Of a stretch of 64,000 bases of DNA, positions 1 to 7,385 are shown one piece after another. Under the pieces are notes generated by a model, which saw only the letters and a program-made list of their open reading frames with translations, was not told where the DNA came from and did not search any database. This stretch comes from Bradyrhizobium guangdongense (GTDB taxonomy: Bacteria; Pseudomonadota; Alphaproteobacteria; Rhizobiales; Xanthobacteraceae). The stretch is taken from contig NZ_CP030051.1 in assembly GCF_004114975.1 (NCBI RefSeq), positions 6,971,501 through 7,035,500 of the forward strand. Direction: 5' to 3'. Both the position numbers and the translations under genes were made by a program. The stretch's first letter is position 1. Each line of letters begins with the position of its first letter.

Positions 1-448
1 CCTGCTGACTGGGCGCGGACGAATCGGCCGTCGTGCGTTCATCCGTCCAGTCGATGCCGAAGGCGTCGAGCCCGTCGGCAAGCAGATCACCCAGCATGGG
101 ATCGCCGAGCAGGTAGCGGGCCGTTTCGCGCCGGGGAGCGCGATAAGTCGCCCGCGCCTCGACGGCGCGCGAGCGGAGATCGTCCCAATCATCGATCGTG
201 CCCTCGCCGCGCCCCAGCCATGTCAGCGCCACGAGATCCAGCTGCTCGTCCTCGTTGAGGGCGGTGATGAAGCTGCCAAGTTCGAGACCGGCGGGATCGG
301 AGCCATCGTCCTCCAATACGTCGATCATATCGTCATCGGCTGCGTTGGAGCCGGAATCCGGATCGGAGTCCCCCTCCTTGACGTCGAATTCGCGCGCCTT
401 CTCGATGATGAAGGCGACCTTGTCGGCGGAAATCGTAAGCTCTGGCAT
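1..448 (-). CDS. DUF3775 domain protein, C-terminus cut off by window edge
   Basis: Reading from an ATG at 448 towards the left edge gives an open frame of 149 codons with no stop, so the gene continues outside the window. The product starts MPELTISADKVAFIIEKARE, followed by a very acidic stretch rich in D and E, then a segment around residues 60-80 (FITALNEDEQLDLVALTWLG) and a basic region with RAPRRE. This matches my memory of the DUF3775 family, small soluble proteins of unknown function common in Bradyrhizobium and relatives. No catalytic residues are known to me. It is divergent from the metallo-hydrolase gene that follows. Family assignment is from recollection of the pattern; function is unknown. 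Confidence 0.75.
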   Translation of the reverse strand, partial: MPELTISADKVAFIIEKAREFDVKEGDSDPDSGSNAADDDMIDVLEDDGSDPAGLELGSFITALNEDEQLDLVALTWLGRGEGTIDDWDDLRSRAVEARATYRAPRRETARYLLGDPMLGDLLADGLDAFGIDWTDERTTADSSAPSQQ

Positions 449-582
449 GGGCTCCCCCTGCTCGTCCTTTAGGTTGGGTCCAGGTTCCCTCGATAACGCA
501 ACATCGCGACAGATGATCCATTGCGCTTCATGGCGGAAAATGCGCATCTTTCGCCGCCAAATGAAGAAATAGGGGGCGCCCG

Positions 583-1434
583 ATGCAGTGGAAGGTCGGC
601 AAGGTCAAAATCACCAAGGTGGTCGAACTGGAAACGGTCGGCTCGACCCGCTTCATCCTGCCTCTGGCCAGCAATGACGAGATCAGGAAGTTGCCCTGGC
701 TGATTCCGCATTTCGCGACCGAAGAGGGCCGGCTGAAAATGTCGATCCACTCGCTGGTGGTGGAGACGCCGTCGCGCCGGATCGTGGTCGACACCGGCCT
801 CGGCAACGACAAGCAGGGCCGCAACGTTCCGACCTGGAATAACCGCAACACCCCGTTTCTGGACATGATGGCGGCCGCGGGCTTTCCGCCTGACAGCATC
901 GACACCGTGCTGTGCACGCATCTTCACGTCGATCATGTCGGCTGGAATACGAAGCTGGTCGGCGGCAAATGGGCGCCCGCCTTCCCCAAAGCGCGCTACG
1001 TGTTCGGACGCGCCGAATACGAGCATTGGCTGAAACACTCGACCGAGCCGGACAAGCAGGCCGTCTTTGACGATTCCGTGAAGCCGATCGTCGATGCCGA
1101 CCGTGCCGATCTGATCCCGAGCGATCACAGGCTCTCGGACGAGATCAGCATGATCCCGACGCCCGGCCACAGTCCGGGCCATATGAGCGTCCTGATCCAG
1201 TCGGACGGCGAACAGGGGCTCTTGACCGGCGACGTCGCTCATCATCCATGCCAGATGGCGCATCTCGACTGGTCCTCCACCGCGGATTCCGACCTGACGC
1301 AATCCGCTGTGACGCGGCGTGAGCTGTTCGGCCGGTTTGCCGATACGCCGACGCTCGTGATCGGCGGGCATTTCTCGGCCGGCCACATCCGCCGGGAGGG
1401 CAATGCGTTCAGGTTTGTGGCGCAGCAATCCTAG
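583..1434 (+). CDS. MBL-fold metallo-hydrolase (lactonase-like)
   Basis: A 283-residue metallo-beta-lactamase-fold hydrolase. The HxHxDH zinc motif is at residues 113-118 (HLHVDH), followed by a distal TPGHSPGH histidine motif and an LTGDVAHH metal-bridging aspartate. This layout is typical of quorum-quenching lactonase-like and related dinuclear zinc hydrolases. The start is supported by AGGGGG eight bases upstream of the ATG. No signal peptide is seen, so it is probably cytoplasmic. It is a clear paralogue of the gene at 4607: both share the HLHVDHVGWNT block and the FP-ARYVF-EY-HW segment. The IS110 element begins almost at its stop codon. The substrate cannot be read from sequence; a lactone, ester or thioester is likely. 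Confidence 0.9.
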   Translation: MQWKVGKVKITKVVELETVGSTRFILPLASNDEIRKLPWLIPHFATEEGRLKMSIHSLVVETPSRRIVVDTGLGNDKQGRNVPTWNNRNTPFLDMMAAAGFPPDSIDTVLCTHLHVDHVGWNTKLVGGKWAPAFPKARYVFGRAEYEHWLKHSTEPDKQAVFDDSVKPIVDADRADLIPSDHRLSDEISMIPTPGHSPGHMSVLIQSDGEQGLLTGDVAHHPCQMAHLDWSSTADSDLTQSAVTRRELFGRFADTPTLVIGGHFSAGHIRREGNAFRFVAQQS

Positions 1435-1438
1435 CAAA

Positions 1439-2693
1439 TCGTAGCAACCATTAAGTCGCCCCCGATGGCCTTGATGGTGACGCCGCGCTTGCGCCCATCA
1501 AGGCGTGGCCTGGCAGCAGCTGATGTAAGGCGGGAGCAGAGCGACGGCCAGCCTTGACGGCCGCCGCGCGCGGCGTCTTTGTTGCGGCAGGTCGGGACGA
1601 AGAAACGGTCGCCTAGTCGAACAAAGAAACGGGTCAGGCGGCGGGCCGCTTGGCGAGTTGAGGCAGCTCTGCCACCCAGGGAGTTCCGCGGGCGACGACG
1701 GCGTTGATCGTGACGAGCAGCTTTCTGGCGCAGGCGATGAGCGCGCATTTGTGGCCTTTGCCGGCGGCGATCAGGCGGGCGTACAGAGCCTTGAGCTGCG
1801 GATTCCAGCGGAAGGATGCCGCAAGGGCCGCGGTGTAGAGCGCCCGGCGCAGGCGTTCGCGGCCACCCTCGATGTGACGGGCGCCGGCGCGATTGCCGCT
1901 GTCGTCGTCGTAAGGCGCCAGCCCGCCGAGAGCTGCAGCGGGCCCACGCGTGATGTTGCCGACCTCGGGCATCCTGACCAGGACGGCAACCGCGGTCGGC
2001 AGGCCGCAGCCGGCGACGCTATAGATCAGATCGAGCCGTGCGGCCAGATCAGGGTGCTTGCGGATCGTCGCCAGCAGCGCTTTGAGTTCAGCTCGTTTGG
2101 ACTTGGTCAGGAGCGCGATCTGCGCCTTCCAAACCCCTTGAATCCGCGTGTCGCGGCAACTCTCAAGCCGGTTCTTCAGTCTTGCGATGTCCTCCGTGAT
2201 CTGGTCGATCATCGTCAGATGCTCGGCAAAGGGCTGCAGACGCGGATCCGGAGCGGGATGGATCGTTTTGACCGCAGCAGTGCACATCGCGATCAGCGCC
2301 GCGTCGATCGTATCGTTCTTGGCCAGCAGCTGATGGAACGTGGCATAGGCACGGACCTGCTTGGGCTGAAACAGGACGACGACGAACCGCTTGCGTCGCA
2401 GCTCAGCGACGACAGCCCGCTCATAGCCTCCGCTTGCCTCGATCCCTATCCGCTTGACCTTGTGGCCCTTCAGCCACTCCACCAGCTCCTGGCGGCCTTC
2501 TACCGTATTGTCGACCTGCAATCGCTCCGAGCTGCCGTCGACCGCCACGTCGAGCTTGTCTTTGCCGGTATCGATCCCGGCACAGATCATGATATGCTTG
2601 GCCATCTTCCTCGACCCTCCCTTGTGAATGCGAACCTGAAGTTCGTTCAACCATGCGGGTCCCGCTGAAGTGCCGACCGCGATCTTGCTACGA
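1439..2693 (-). mobile_element. IS110-family insertion sequence, ends approximate
   Basis: The element contains an intact IS110 transposase gene (1634-2605) flanked by non-coding DNA. I set provisional limits from a 9-bp inverted match, TCGTAGCAA at 1439-1447 and TTGCTACGA at 2685-2693, which would give about 1255 bp, a usual IS110 size. IS110 elements normally lack true terminal inverted repeats and make no target duplication, so these limits are weak. The non-coding DNA upstream of the transposase may extend to about 2812. The left limit lies five bases after the stop codon of the upstream hydrolase gene. Confidence 0.55.
1634..2605 (-). CDS. IS110-family transposase (DEDD recombinase)
   Basis: A 323-residue transposase with an N-terminal DEDD RuvC-like domain and a C-terminal Transposase_20 domain. 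The acidic residues appear at D12 (AGIDTGKDK), E56 (IGIEASGG), D98 and D101 (AKNDTIDAALIA). The conserved C-terminal serine is S236 (YDDDSGNRA). This spacing is close to that described for IS621, so all catalytic residues look intact. A longer reading from 2650 is possible, but the ATG at 2605 has GGGAGG about ten bases upstream and begins the usual MAKHIMICAGID sequence. The enzyme is expected to catalyse RNA-guided strand exchange. Nothing suggests decay, so the element may be active. Confidence 0.95.
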   Translation of the reverse strand: MAKHIMICAGIDTGKDKLDVAVDGSSERLQVDNTVEGRQELVEWLKGHKVKRIGIEASGGYERAVVAELRRKRFVVVLFQPKQVRAYATFHQLLAKNDTIDAALIAMCTAAVKTIHPAPDPRLQPFAEHLTMIDQITEDIARLKNRLESCRDTRIQGVWKAQIALLTKSKRAELKALLATIRKHPDLAARLDLIYSVAGCGLPTAVAVLVRMPEVGNITRGPAAALGGLAPYDDDSGNRAGARHIEGGRERLRRALYTAALAASFRWNPQLKALYARLIAAGKGHKCALIACARKLLVTINAVVARGTPWVAELPQLAKRPAA

Positions 2694-2812
2694 AACGCAG
2701 CCCTTCAGGGCTTCGGTGGGCATCGATCCGATCGATCGGCGGCCCAGCTCGGGCGGCCACCCGGGCTGGGCCATTCCTCACGGAACGTGGCCATCCTAAC
2801 CCGGCGCGCTAA
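2606..2812 (-). ncRNA. candidate IS110 bridge RNA region
   Basis: In the IS110 group the non-coding DNA upstream of the transposase encodes the bridge RNA, which pairs with target and donor DNA. The stretch upstream of this transposase has no gene but holds strong inverted repeats. One is a 13-bp stem at 2741-2753/2760-2772 with a six-base loop and a single G-U pair. Another is a short CGAAC/GTTCG stem at about 2630-2646, next to the transposase ribosome-binding site. I cannot identify the guide loops or the exact RNA ends. The call rests on position, family knowledge and visible structure. Confidence 0.35.
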
Positions 2813-2816
2813 TACA

Positions 2817-2901
2817 AGGGTGGGCAAAGCGCACCGTGCCCACCAACGCCGGCTATTGAGAGAAGGTGGTGGGCATGGCGCTCCGCGCCTTTGCCCACCC
2901 T
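2817..2901. repeat. intergenic palindromic repeat, GGGTGGGCAAAG type
   Basis: The ends AGGGTGGGCAAAG and CTTTGCCCACCCT are inverted copies, with an inner GTGCCCACC and GGTGGTGGGC pair. It can fold into one long cruciform or hairpin. It lies between the IS110 element and the FAH gene and looks like a dispersed Bradyrhizobium-type intergenic repeat. Confidence 0.7.
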
Positions 2902-3006
2902 ACCAGGAAGGGCTGCAATGCACCCGGTTCTGGGCGGTTGAATTTCCCGCCGCCCTGTTCCATGAAGCTATTTAACCGATCAGTCCATCCCAAGGGAGAA
3001 ACGAGA

Positions 3007-3849
3007 ATGAAGCTTATTCGTTACGGCGAAAAGGGTGCGGAAAAGCCCGGCCTGATCGACAAATCCGGCCAGTTGCGCGATCTGTCGGCGCATCTGAAGG
3101 ACCTCACCGGCGAGGCCTATTCGCCTGAATCCCTGAAGAAGCTGGCGGCGATCGACCCCGCTTCTCTGCCCGCCGTCTCCGGCAAGCCGCGCTTCGGCGC
3201 GCCCGTCACCGGCATCTCGAAATTCGTCGCGATCGGCCTCAACTACAGCGACCACGCCAAGGAGACCGGCGCAGCCATTCCGACCGAGCCGATCATCTTC
3301 ATGAAGGCGAACACCTCGCTGTCCGGCCCCAACGACGCCGTCGAGAAGCCGCGCGGCTCGACCAAGCTCGACTGGGAGGTCGAGATCGCCTGCATCATCG
3401 GCACCCGCGCCAAGTACGTTTCGGAAGCCGATGCGCTGAACTACGTCGCCGGCTATTGCGTCTGCAACGACGTCTCCGAGCGCAACTTCCAGACCGAGCG
3501 CCTGGGCCAGTGGACCAAGGGCAAGTCGCATGACACGTTCGGCCCGGTTGGCCCGTGGCTCGCCACCAAGGACGAGATCAAGGACGTACAGAACCTGTCG
3601 ATGTGGCTCGACGTCAACGGCCAGCGCCGCCAGACCGGCTCGACCAAGACCATGATCTTCTCGATGGCCAAGTGCGTCTCCTATGTCTCGCAGTTCATGA
3701 CCCTGCTGCCGGGTGACATCATCACCACGGGCACCCCGCCCGGCGTCGGCCTCGGCATGAAGCCGCCGACCTTCCTCAATGTCGGCGACGTCGTCACGCT
3801 CGGCATCGAAGGCCTCGGCGAGCAGCGCCAGGAGATCGTTGCGGCGTAA
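3007..3849 (+). CDS. Fumarylacetoacetate hydrolase (FAH) family protein
   Basis: A 280-residue FAH-fold enzyme, a family that includes fumarylacetoacetase, 2-hydroxyhepta-2,4-diene-1,7-dioate isomerase and acylpyruvate hydrolases. The N-terminal cap starts MKLIRYGEKGAEKPGLID. The catalytic core has GLNYSDHAKE (about 77-86), the metal-binding LDWEVEIACIIG (about 121-132) and CNDVSERNFQ, ending with TTGTPPGVGLGMKPP. A longer reading from 2866 exists, but the ATG at 3007 has AAGGGAGAA just upstream and starts in the family-typical way. It sits upstream of a glutathione S-transferase and a metallo-hydrolase on the same strand. That trio would suit cleavage of a ring-opened or acylpyruvate-type metabolite. 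The substrate is unknown; similar genes are often labelled ureidoglycolate lyase. Confidence 0.9.
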   Translation: MKLIRYGEKGAEKPGLIDKSGQLRDLSAHLKDLTGEAYSPESLKKLAAIDPASLPAVSGKPRFGAPVTGISKFVAIGLNYSDHAKETGAAIPTEPIIFMKANTSLSGPNDAVEKPRGSTKLDWEVEIACIIGTRAKYVSEADALNYVAGYCVCNDVSERNFQTERLGQWTKGKSHDTFGPVGPWLATKDEIKDVQNLSMWLDVNGQRRQTGSTKTMIFSMAKCVSYVSQFMTLLPGDIITTGTPPGVGLGMKPPTFLNVGDVVTLGIEGLGEQRQEIVAA

Positions 3850-3873
3850 GGCTGCGATCACCGCCCTCTCTCC

Positions 3874-3948
3874 CGTCATTGCGAGCGAAGCGAAGCAATC
3901 CAGACTATTTCCACGGAGACAGCCTGGATTGCTTCGCTCGCAATGACG
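3874..3948. repeat. palindromic repeat, GTCATTGCGAGCGAAGCGAAG type
   Basis: The arms CGTCATTGCGAGCGAAGC and GCTTCGCTCGCAATGACG are inverted copies enclosing a short centre. A second copy of the same family lies at 16341-16426. It falls between the FAH and GST genes and may affect mRNA stability or processing. Confidence 0.85.
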
Positions 3949-3980
3949 AAAACAACTGCCGTCACCCGGAGGACATCCCC

Positions 3981-4592
3981 ATGAAACTCTCCTTCTCCGC
4001 CGCCTCGCCCTTCGCCCGCAAGGTGCGCATCGCCGCGATCGAGCTCGGGCTGATCGACAGGATCGAATTCATGCCGGCAACTGTCGCACCGGGCACGGTC
4101 AACGAGGACTATTCGAAGATCACGCCGCTGAAGAAGCTGCCGGTGCTGATCACCGATGAGGGCGACGTCATCCTGGATTCCTACGTCATCGTCGAATACC
4201 TCAACGAGATGGCCGGCGGCAGCCTGATCCCGGCCTACGGTCCGGGGCGCTGGAAGGCCAAGACCAATCACTCGCTGATCAACGGCATGCTCGATTCCAT
4301 GCTGCTGTGCCGCTACGAGAAAATGGTGCGACCGCAGGGCCTGCAATGGCAGGCCTGGATGGACGATCATTGGAATCGGGCCTGGACCGGCATGGCGCGC
4401 TTCGAGAATATGCCCGAGGTGCTCGACGGCCCGTTCGACATCTCGCAGATCGGCCTTGTTTGCGTGCTCGGCTACGCCGACTTCCGCTTCGCCGATTGCG
4501 GCTGGCGCAAGGCCTATCCGAAACTCGACGCCTTCCATCAGAAGATGCTGGAGCGGCCCTCGGTCAAGATCTCGGTGCCGCCGGCAGCATGA
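3981..4592 (+). CDS. Glutathione S-transferase family protein
   Basis: A 203-residue cytosolic GST-like protein. The N-terminal thioredoxin fold begins MKLSFSAASPFARKVRIAAI, where the serine of SPFARKV is the position usually contacting glutathione. The cis-proline and substrate loop appear as KLPVLIT, followed by the DSYVIVEYL glutathione-binding segment. The C-terminal half is an alpha-helical GST domain. The ATG at 3981 follows GGAGGACATCCCC, a good ribosome-binding site. The next gene starts 15 bases after the stop, so they are probably co-transcribed. Linkage to FAH and MBL-fold genes recalls maleylacetoacetate-isomerase-like or detoxification roles, but the true substrate is not visible. 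Confidence 0.9.
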   Translation: MKLSFSAASPFARKVRIAAIELGLIDRIEFMPATVAPGTVNEDYSKITPLKKLPVLITDEGDVILDSYVIVEYLNEMAGGSLIPAYGPGRWKAKTNHSLINGMLDSMLLCRYEKMVRPQGLQWQAWMDDHWNRAWTGMARFENMPEVLDGPFDISQIGLVCVLGYADFRFADCGWRKAYPKLDAFHQKMLERPSVKISVPPAA

Positions 4593-4606
4593 GCCGAGGA
4601 GCTCTC

Positions 4607-5476
4607 ATGAGCCTGAAGTTTTCGGTCGGCGACCTCACCATCCATCGCATCATCGAGCAGGAAACCTCGTTCGTGCCGGCGCTGGAGATGCTGCCGGGAC
4701 TGACGCCAGAGGTGCTGGCCGAGAACCGGGGTTGGATGCTGCAGGCACGCGCGCTGGACGAGCAGGACGTGCTGCTGCTGTGCTTTCAGTCGTATGTGGT
4801 GACGACGCCGCATCACACCATTCTCGTCGACAGCTGCATCGGCAACGACAAGCCGCGACCCAACCGTCCGAAATGGAACATGAAGACGGACGACACCTAT
4901 CTGCGCGGCCTCAACGCTGCCGGATTTGCCGTCGAGGACATCGATTTCGTGATGTGCACGCATCTGCATGTCGATCACGTCGGCTGGAACACGCGGCTCG
5001 AGAACGGCCGCTGGCTGCCGACCTTCCCCAGAGCGCGGTACGTCTTCGCCAAGCAGGAATACGACCACTGGTTCGAGCAGAATGCGAAGGCGGAGATTCC
5101 GCCCTTTGCCGACAGCGTGCTGCCGGTCGTCGAAGCCAAACGACATGAGCTCGTCGGCAACGATCACCAGATCGGCGACCACGTCCGCATCCTGCCGACA
5201 CCGGGCCATACGCCCGGCCATGTCGCGATCACCATGGGCCGCGGCAAGGACGATGCTGTGTTCTCCGGTGACCTCATGCATTCGCCCTTGCAGACGCTAT
5301 ACCCGGAGCTGTCGATCAAGTTCGACGTCGATCCGGCCAAGGCGGCCACGACGCGTCGCAGCTTTCTCGAGCGCTATTGCGACACCGACACGCTGTGCTG
5401 TACCGCGCATTTCCCCTCGCCGTCGGTCGGGAAGATCAAACGCAAGGGCAATGCGTTCGTCTGCGCGGCGGTGTGA
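4607..5476 (+). CDS. MBL-fold metallo-hydrolase, paralogue of the 583 gene
   Basis: A 289-residue metallo-beta-lactamase-fold hydrolase. The zinc motif HLHVDH is at residues 119-124, with TPGHTPGH and FSGDLMHS carrying the remaining metal ligands. An ATG at 4589 overlaps the GST stop, but the ATG at 4607 has GAGGAG seven bases upstream and starts MSLKFSVGDLTIHRI, so I prefer it. No signal peptide is seen. The protein shares long identical blocks with the 583-1434 product, showing a duplication, though the two are clearly diverged. Close spacing to the GST gene implies one operon. Substrate unknown; lactone or thioester hydrolysis would fit the fold. Confidence 0.92.
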   Translation: MSLKFSVGDLTIHRIIEQETSFVPALEMLPGLTPEVLAENRGWMLQARALDEQDVLLLCFQSYVVTTPHHTILVDSCIGNDKPRPNRPKWNMKTDDTYLRGLNAAGFAVEDIDFVMCTHLHVDHVGWNTRLENGRWLPTFPRARYVFAKQEYDHWFEQNAKAEIPPFADSVLPVVEAKRHELVGNDHQIGDHVRILPTPGHTPGHVAITMGRGKDDAVFSGDLMHSPLQTLYPELSIKFDVDPAKAATTRRSFLERYCDTDTLCCTAHFPSPSVGKIKRKGNAFVCAAV

Positions 5477-5498
5477 TCTAGCGGCTCACTGTATCTTC

Positions 5499-5587
5499 CG
5501 TCATGCCCGGGCTTGTCCCGGGCATCCACGGACTTACAATCAACGGCAACAAGAACGTGGATGGCCGGGACAAGCCCGGCCATGACG
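5499..5587. repeat. palindromic repeat, GTCATGCCCGGGCTTGTCCCG type
   Basis: CGTCATGCCCGGGCTTGTCC and GGACAAGCCCGGCCATGACG form inverted arms, with inner CATCCACG/CGTGGATG arms. A related but distinct copy is at 12315-12419. It ends ten bases before the next ATG, so it forms most of the leader of the alpha/beta hydrolase gene. Confidence 0.85.
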
Positions 5588-5597
5588 AGGAAACACC

Positions 5598-6746
5598 ATG
5601 GCCGGTCTCCCAGATATCCCTCTCCCCGCCGGCATCCGCTCGCGTTATGTCGACGGCATCAACGGTCTGCGCATGCATGTGCTCGAGGCCGGGTTCGAGA
5701 CCAAGGGCCGCCGCTGCATCCTGTTGCTGCACGGCTTTCCCGAGCTTGCCTTCTCCTGGCGCAAGGTGATGCCGGCGCTGGCGGCGGCCGGTTATCACGT
5801 GATCGCACCCGACCAGCGCGGCTATGGCCGTACCACGGGCTGGACCGCGGATTACGACGGCGATCTCGCGCCGTTCTCACTGCTCAACCTCGTGCGCGAT
5901 GCGCTCGCACTGGTGTCGGCGTTCGGCTACACGCAGGTCGACCTGGCGGGTCATGATTTCGGCAGCCCGGTCGCGGCTTGGTGTGCGCTGATCCGCCCGG
6001 ACGTGTTTCGCACGGTGACGCTGATGAGTGCGCCGTTCGGCGGCGCGCCGGCGTTGCCGTTCAACACGGCCGATAAGCCCGCACAGCCTGCGGCCGAAGA
6101 TCCCGTGCATGGCGAGCTCGCCGCGCTGCCGCGGCCGCGCATCCACTATCAATGGTACTATTCGACACGCGGAGCGAACGCAGACATGCAGCACGCGCCG
6201 CAGGGCGTGCATGATTTCCTGCGCGCCTATTATCACCACAAAAGCGCCGACTGGATCGACAACAAGCCTCATCCGATGAAGTCGTGGTCGGCGGACGAAC
6301 TCGCAAAGCTGCCGACGTATTACGTGATGGATCTCGGTGAGACCATGGCCGAGACGGTCGCGAAGGAAATGCCTTCGCTGGCGGCCATCGCTGCCAACAC
6401 ATGGCTGCCGGACAGCGACCTCGCTTATTACAGCGCCGAATATCGCCGCACCGGATTCCAGGGCGGGTTGCAATGGTATCGCTACGTCACGTCTGGCATG
6501 TTCAACAGCGAGATGCAGCTGTTCTCGGGCCGCAGCATCGACGTGCCCTCCTGCTTCATCTCGGGCAGGCAGGATTGGGGCACTTATCAACGTCCCGGCG
6601 TGTTCGAGGCGATGCAGGGGCGCGGCTGCACGAAGCTGCTCGGCTGCCATCTCGTCGATGGTGCCGGCCATTGGGTGCAGCAGGAGCAGCCCGCCGAAGT
6701 CAGCCGGCTGCTGCTGAAGTTCCTCCGCGACGCCGCAACGGCCTGA
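5598..6746 (+). CDS. Alpha/beta hydrolase, epoxide-hydrolase-like
   Basis: A 382-residue alpha/beta-fold hydrolase. The oxyanion motif HGFPE is near residue 50, DQRGYGRTTGW near 80, and the nucleophile elbow GHDFGS has aspartate rather than serine, which points to epoxide hydrolases or haloalkane dehalogenases. The catalytic histidine is probably in GAGHWVQQEQP near the C-terminus, a context typical of epoxide hydrolases. A large cap domain lies between residues about 150 and 310. The ATG at 5598 directly follows the palindromic repeat. No signal peptide is apparent. The following gene is separated by about 110 bases and is probably independent. Confidence 0.88.
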   Translation: MAGLPDIPLPAGIRSRYVDGINGLRMHVLEAGFETKGRRCILLLHGFPELAFSWRKVMPALAAAGYHVIAPDQRGYGRTTGWTADYDGDLAPFSLLNLVRDALALVSAFGYTQVDLAGHDFGSPVAAWCALIRPDVFRTVTLMSAPFGGAPALPFNTADKPAQPAAEDPVHGELAALPRPRIHYQWYYSTRGANADMQHAPQGVHDFLRAYYHHKSADWIDNKPHPMKSWSADELAKLPTYYVMDLGETMAETVAKEMPSLAAIAANTWLPDSDLAYYSAEYRRTGFQGGLQWYRYVTSGMFNSEMQLFSGRSIDVPSCFISGRQDWGTYQRPGVFEAMQGRGCTKLLGCHLVDGAGHWVQQEQPAEVSRLLLKFLRDAATA

Positions 6747-6857
6747 CGCGACGCCACCGTCTCGTCACAAGGCATTAATCCGGGGTTCAGGGAACATTCG
6801 GCAATATCTGACGTTGCGGGATACCGGAACTGTGTCCGGCGACCATGGGAGATGAAA

Positions 6858-7238
6858 ATGGACAAGAAAATCGCCGGATTATTGGGCGCGGTGGCTGCGC
6901 TCGGGACGCTTGGCGCGGTCGAAGCCGCACCGGCACCGGCACCGGCAGACGTTCTGCAGGCGAATTCATATGCCGACCTGCTGGAGCCGATTGCGAACGC
7001 CAGCGCCCTGCTGCAGGCCATCGATGAAGCGCCACCGGCAAAGGCGAGCGAGAATGTTCAGCTCGCCCAGTTCTATCACCACCACCACCATCATCATCAC
7101 CATCACAGCTTCTATCGGCGCTACCGCTATTATGACGACGCGCCGGTGGTCGTGGTGCCGCGGTATCGGCGGTATTACCACCATCACCACCATCATCATC
7201 ACCACCATCACAGCTTCTACCGCCGCGATTATTATTGA
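6858..7238 (+). CDS. Small exported polyhistidine protein
   Basis: A protein of about 126 residues. It has a Sec-type signal sequence (MDKKIAGLLGAVAALGTLGA, then VEA before an AP-rich stretch), a short helical region, and a C-terminal half with two uninterrupted histidine tracts of 10 and 11 residues, each followed by SFYRR. The tracts are separated by a tyrosine/arginine-rich linker. The ATG at 6858 has GGGAG six bases upstream; an in-frame ATG at 6852 is too close to that site. Histidine tracts suggest binding of nickel, zinc, copper or cobalt in the periplasm, but no family of known function is recognised. A strong terminator follows, so it is likely monocistronic. Confidence 0.8.
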   Translation: MDKKIAGLLGAVAALGTLGAVEAAPAPAPADVLQANSYADLLEPIANASALLQAIDEAPPAKASENVQLAQFYHHHHHHHHHHSFYRRYRYYDDAPVVVVPRYRRYYHHHHHHHHHHHSFYRRDYY

Positions 7239-7263
7239 GATCGCCGGCCGCATGAATGCGATG

Positions 7264-7292
7264 AACAGGACCTTCGGGTCCTGTTTGTTTTT
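7264..7292 (+). terminator. Rho-independent terminator
   Basis: A 9-bp stem, AACAGGACC / GGTCCTGTT, is closed by a stable TTCG tetraloop and followed by TGTTTTT. It lies 26 bases after the stop codon of the polyhistidine gene. Confidence 0.9.
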
Positions 7293-7385
7293 GCCGAGGC
7301 CGTCGCCGCCGGCAGCACCAGATGGAAGCACCCGCGGCTGGTACCGCACGCAGTATAGAGGAGGCGCAAGCCCGCCAGCGTTCGC

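Noticed and set aside
4307..4606. upstream extension of the second MBL hydrolase gene
   Set aside because: It overlaps the GST gene in another frame and the ATG at 4607 has a good ribosome-binding site.
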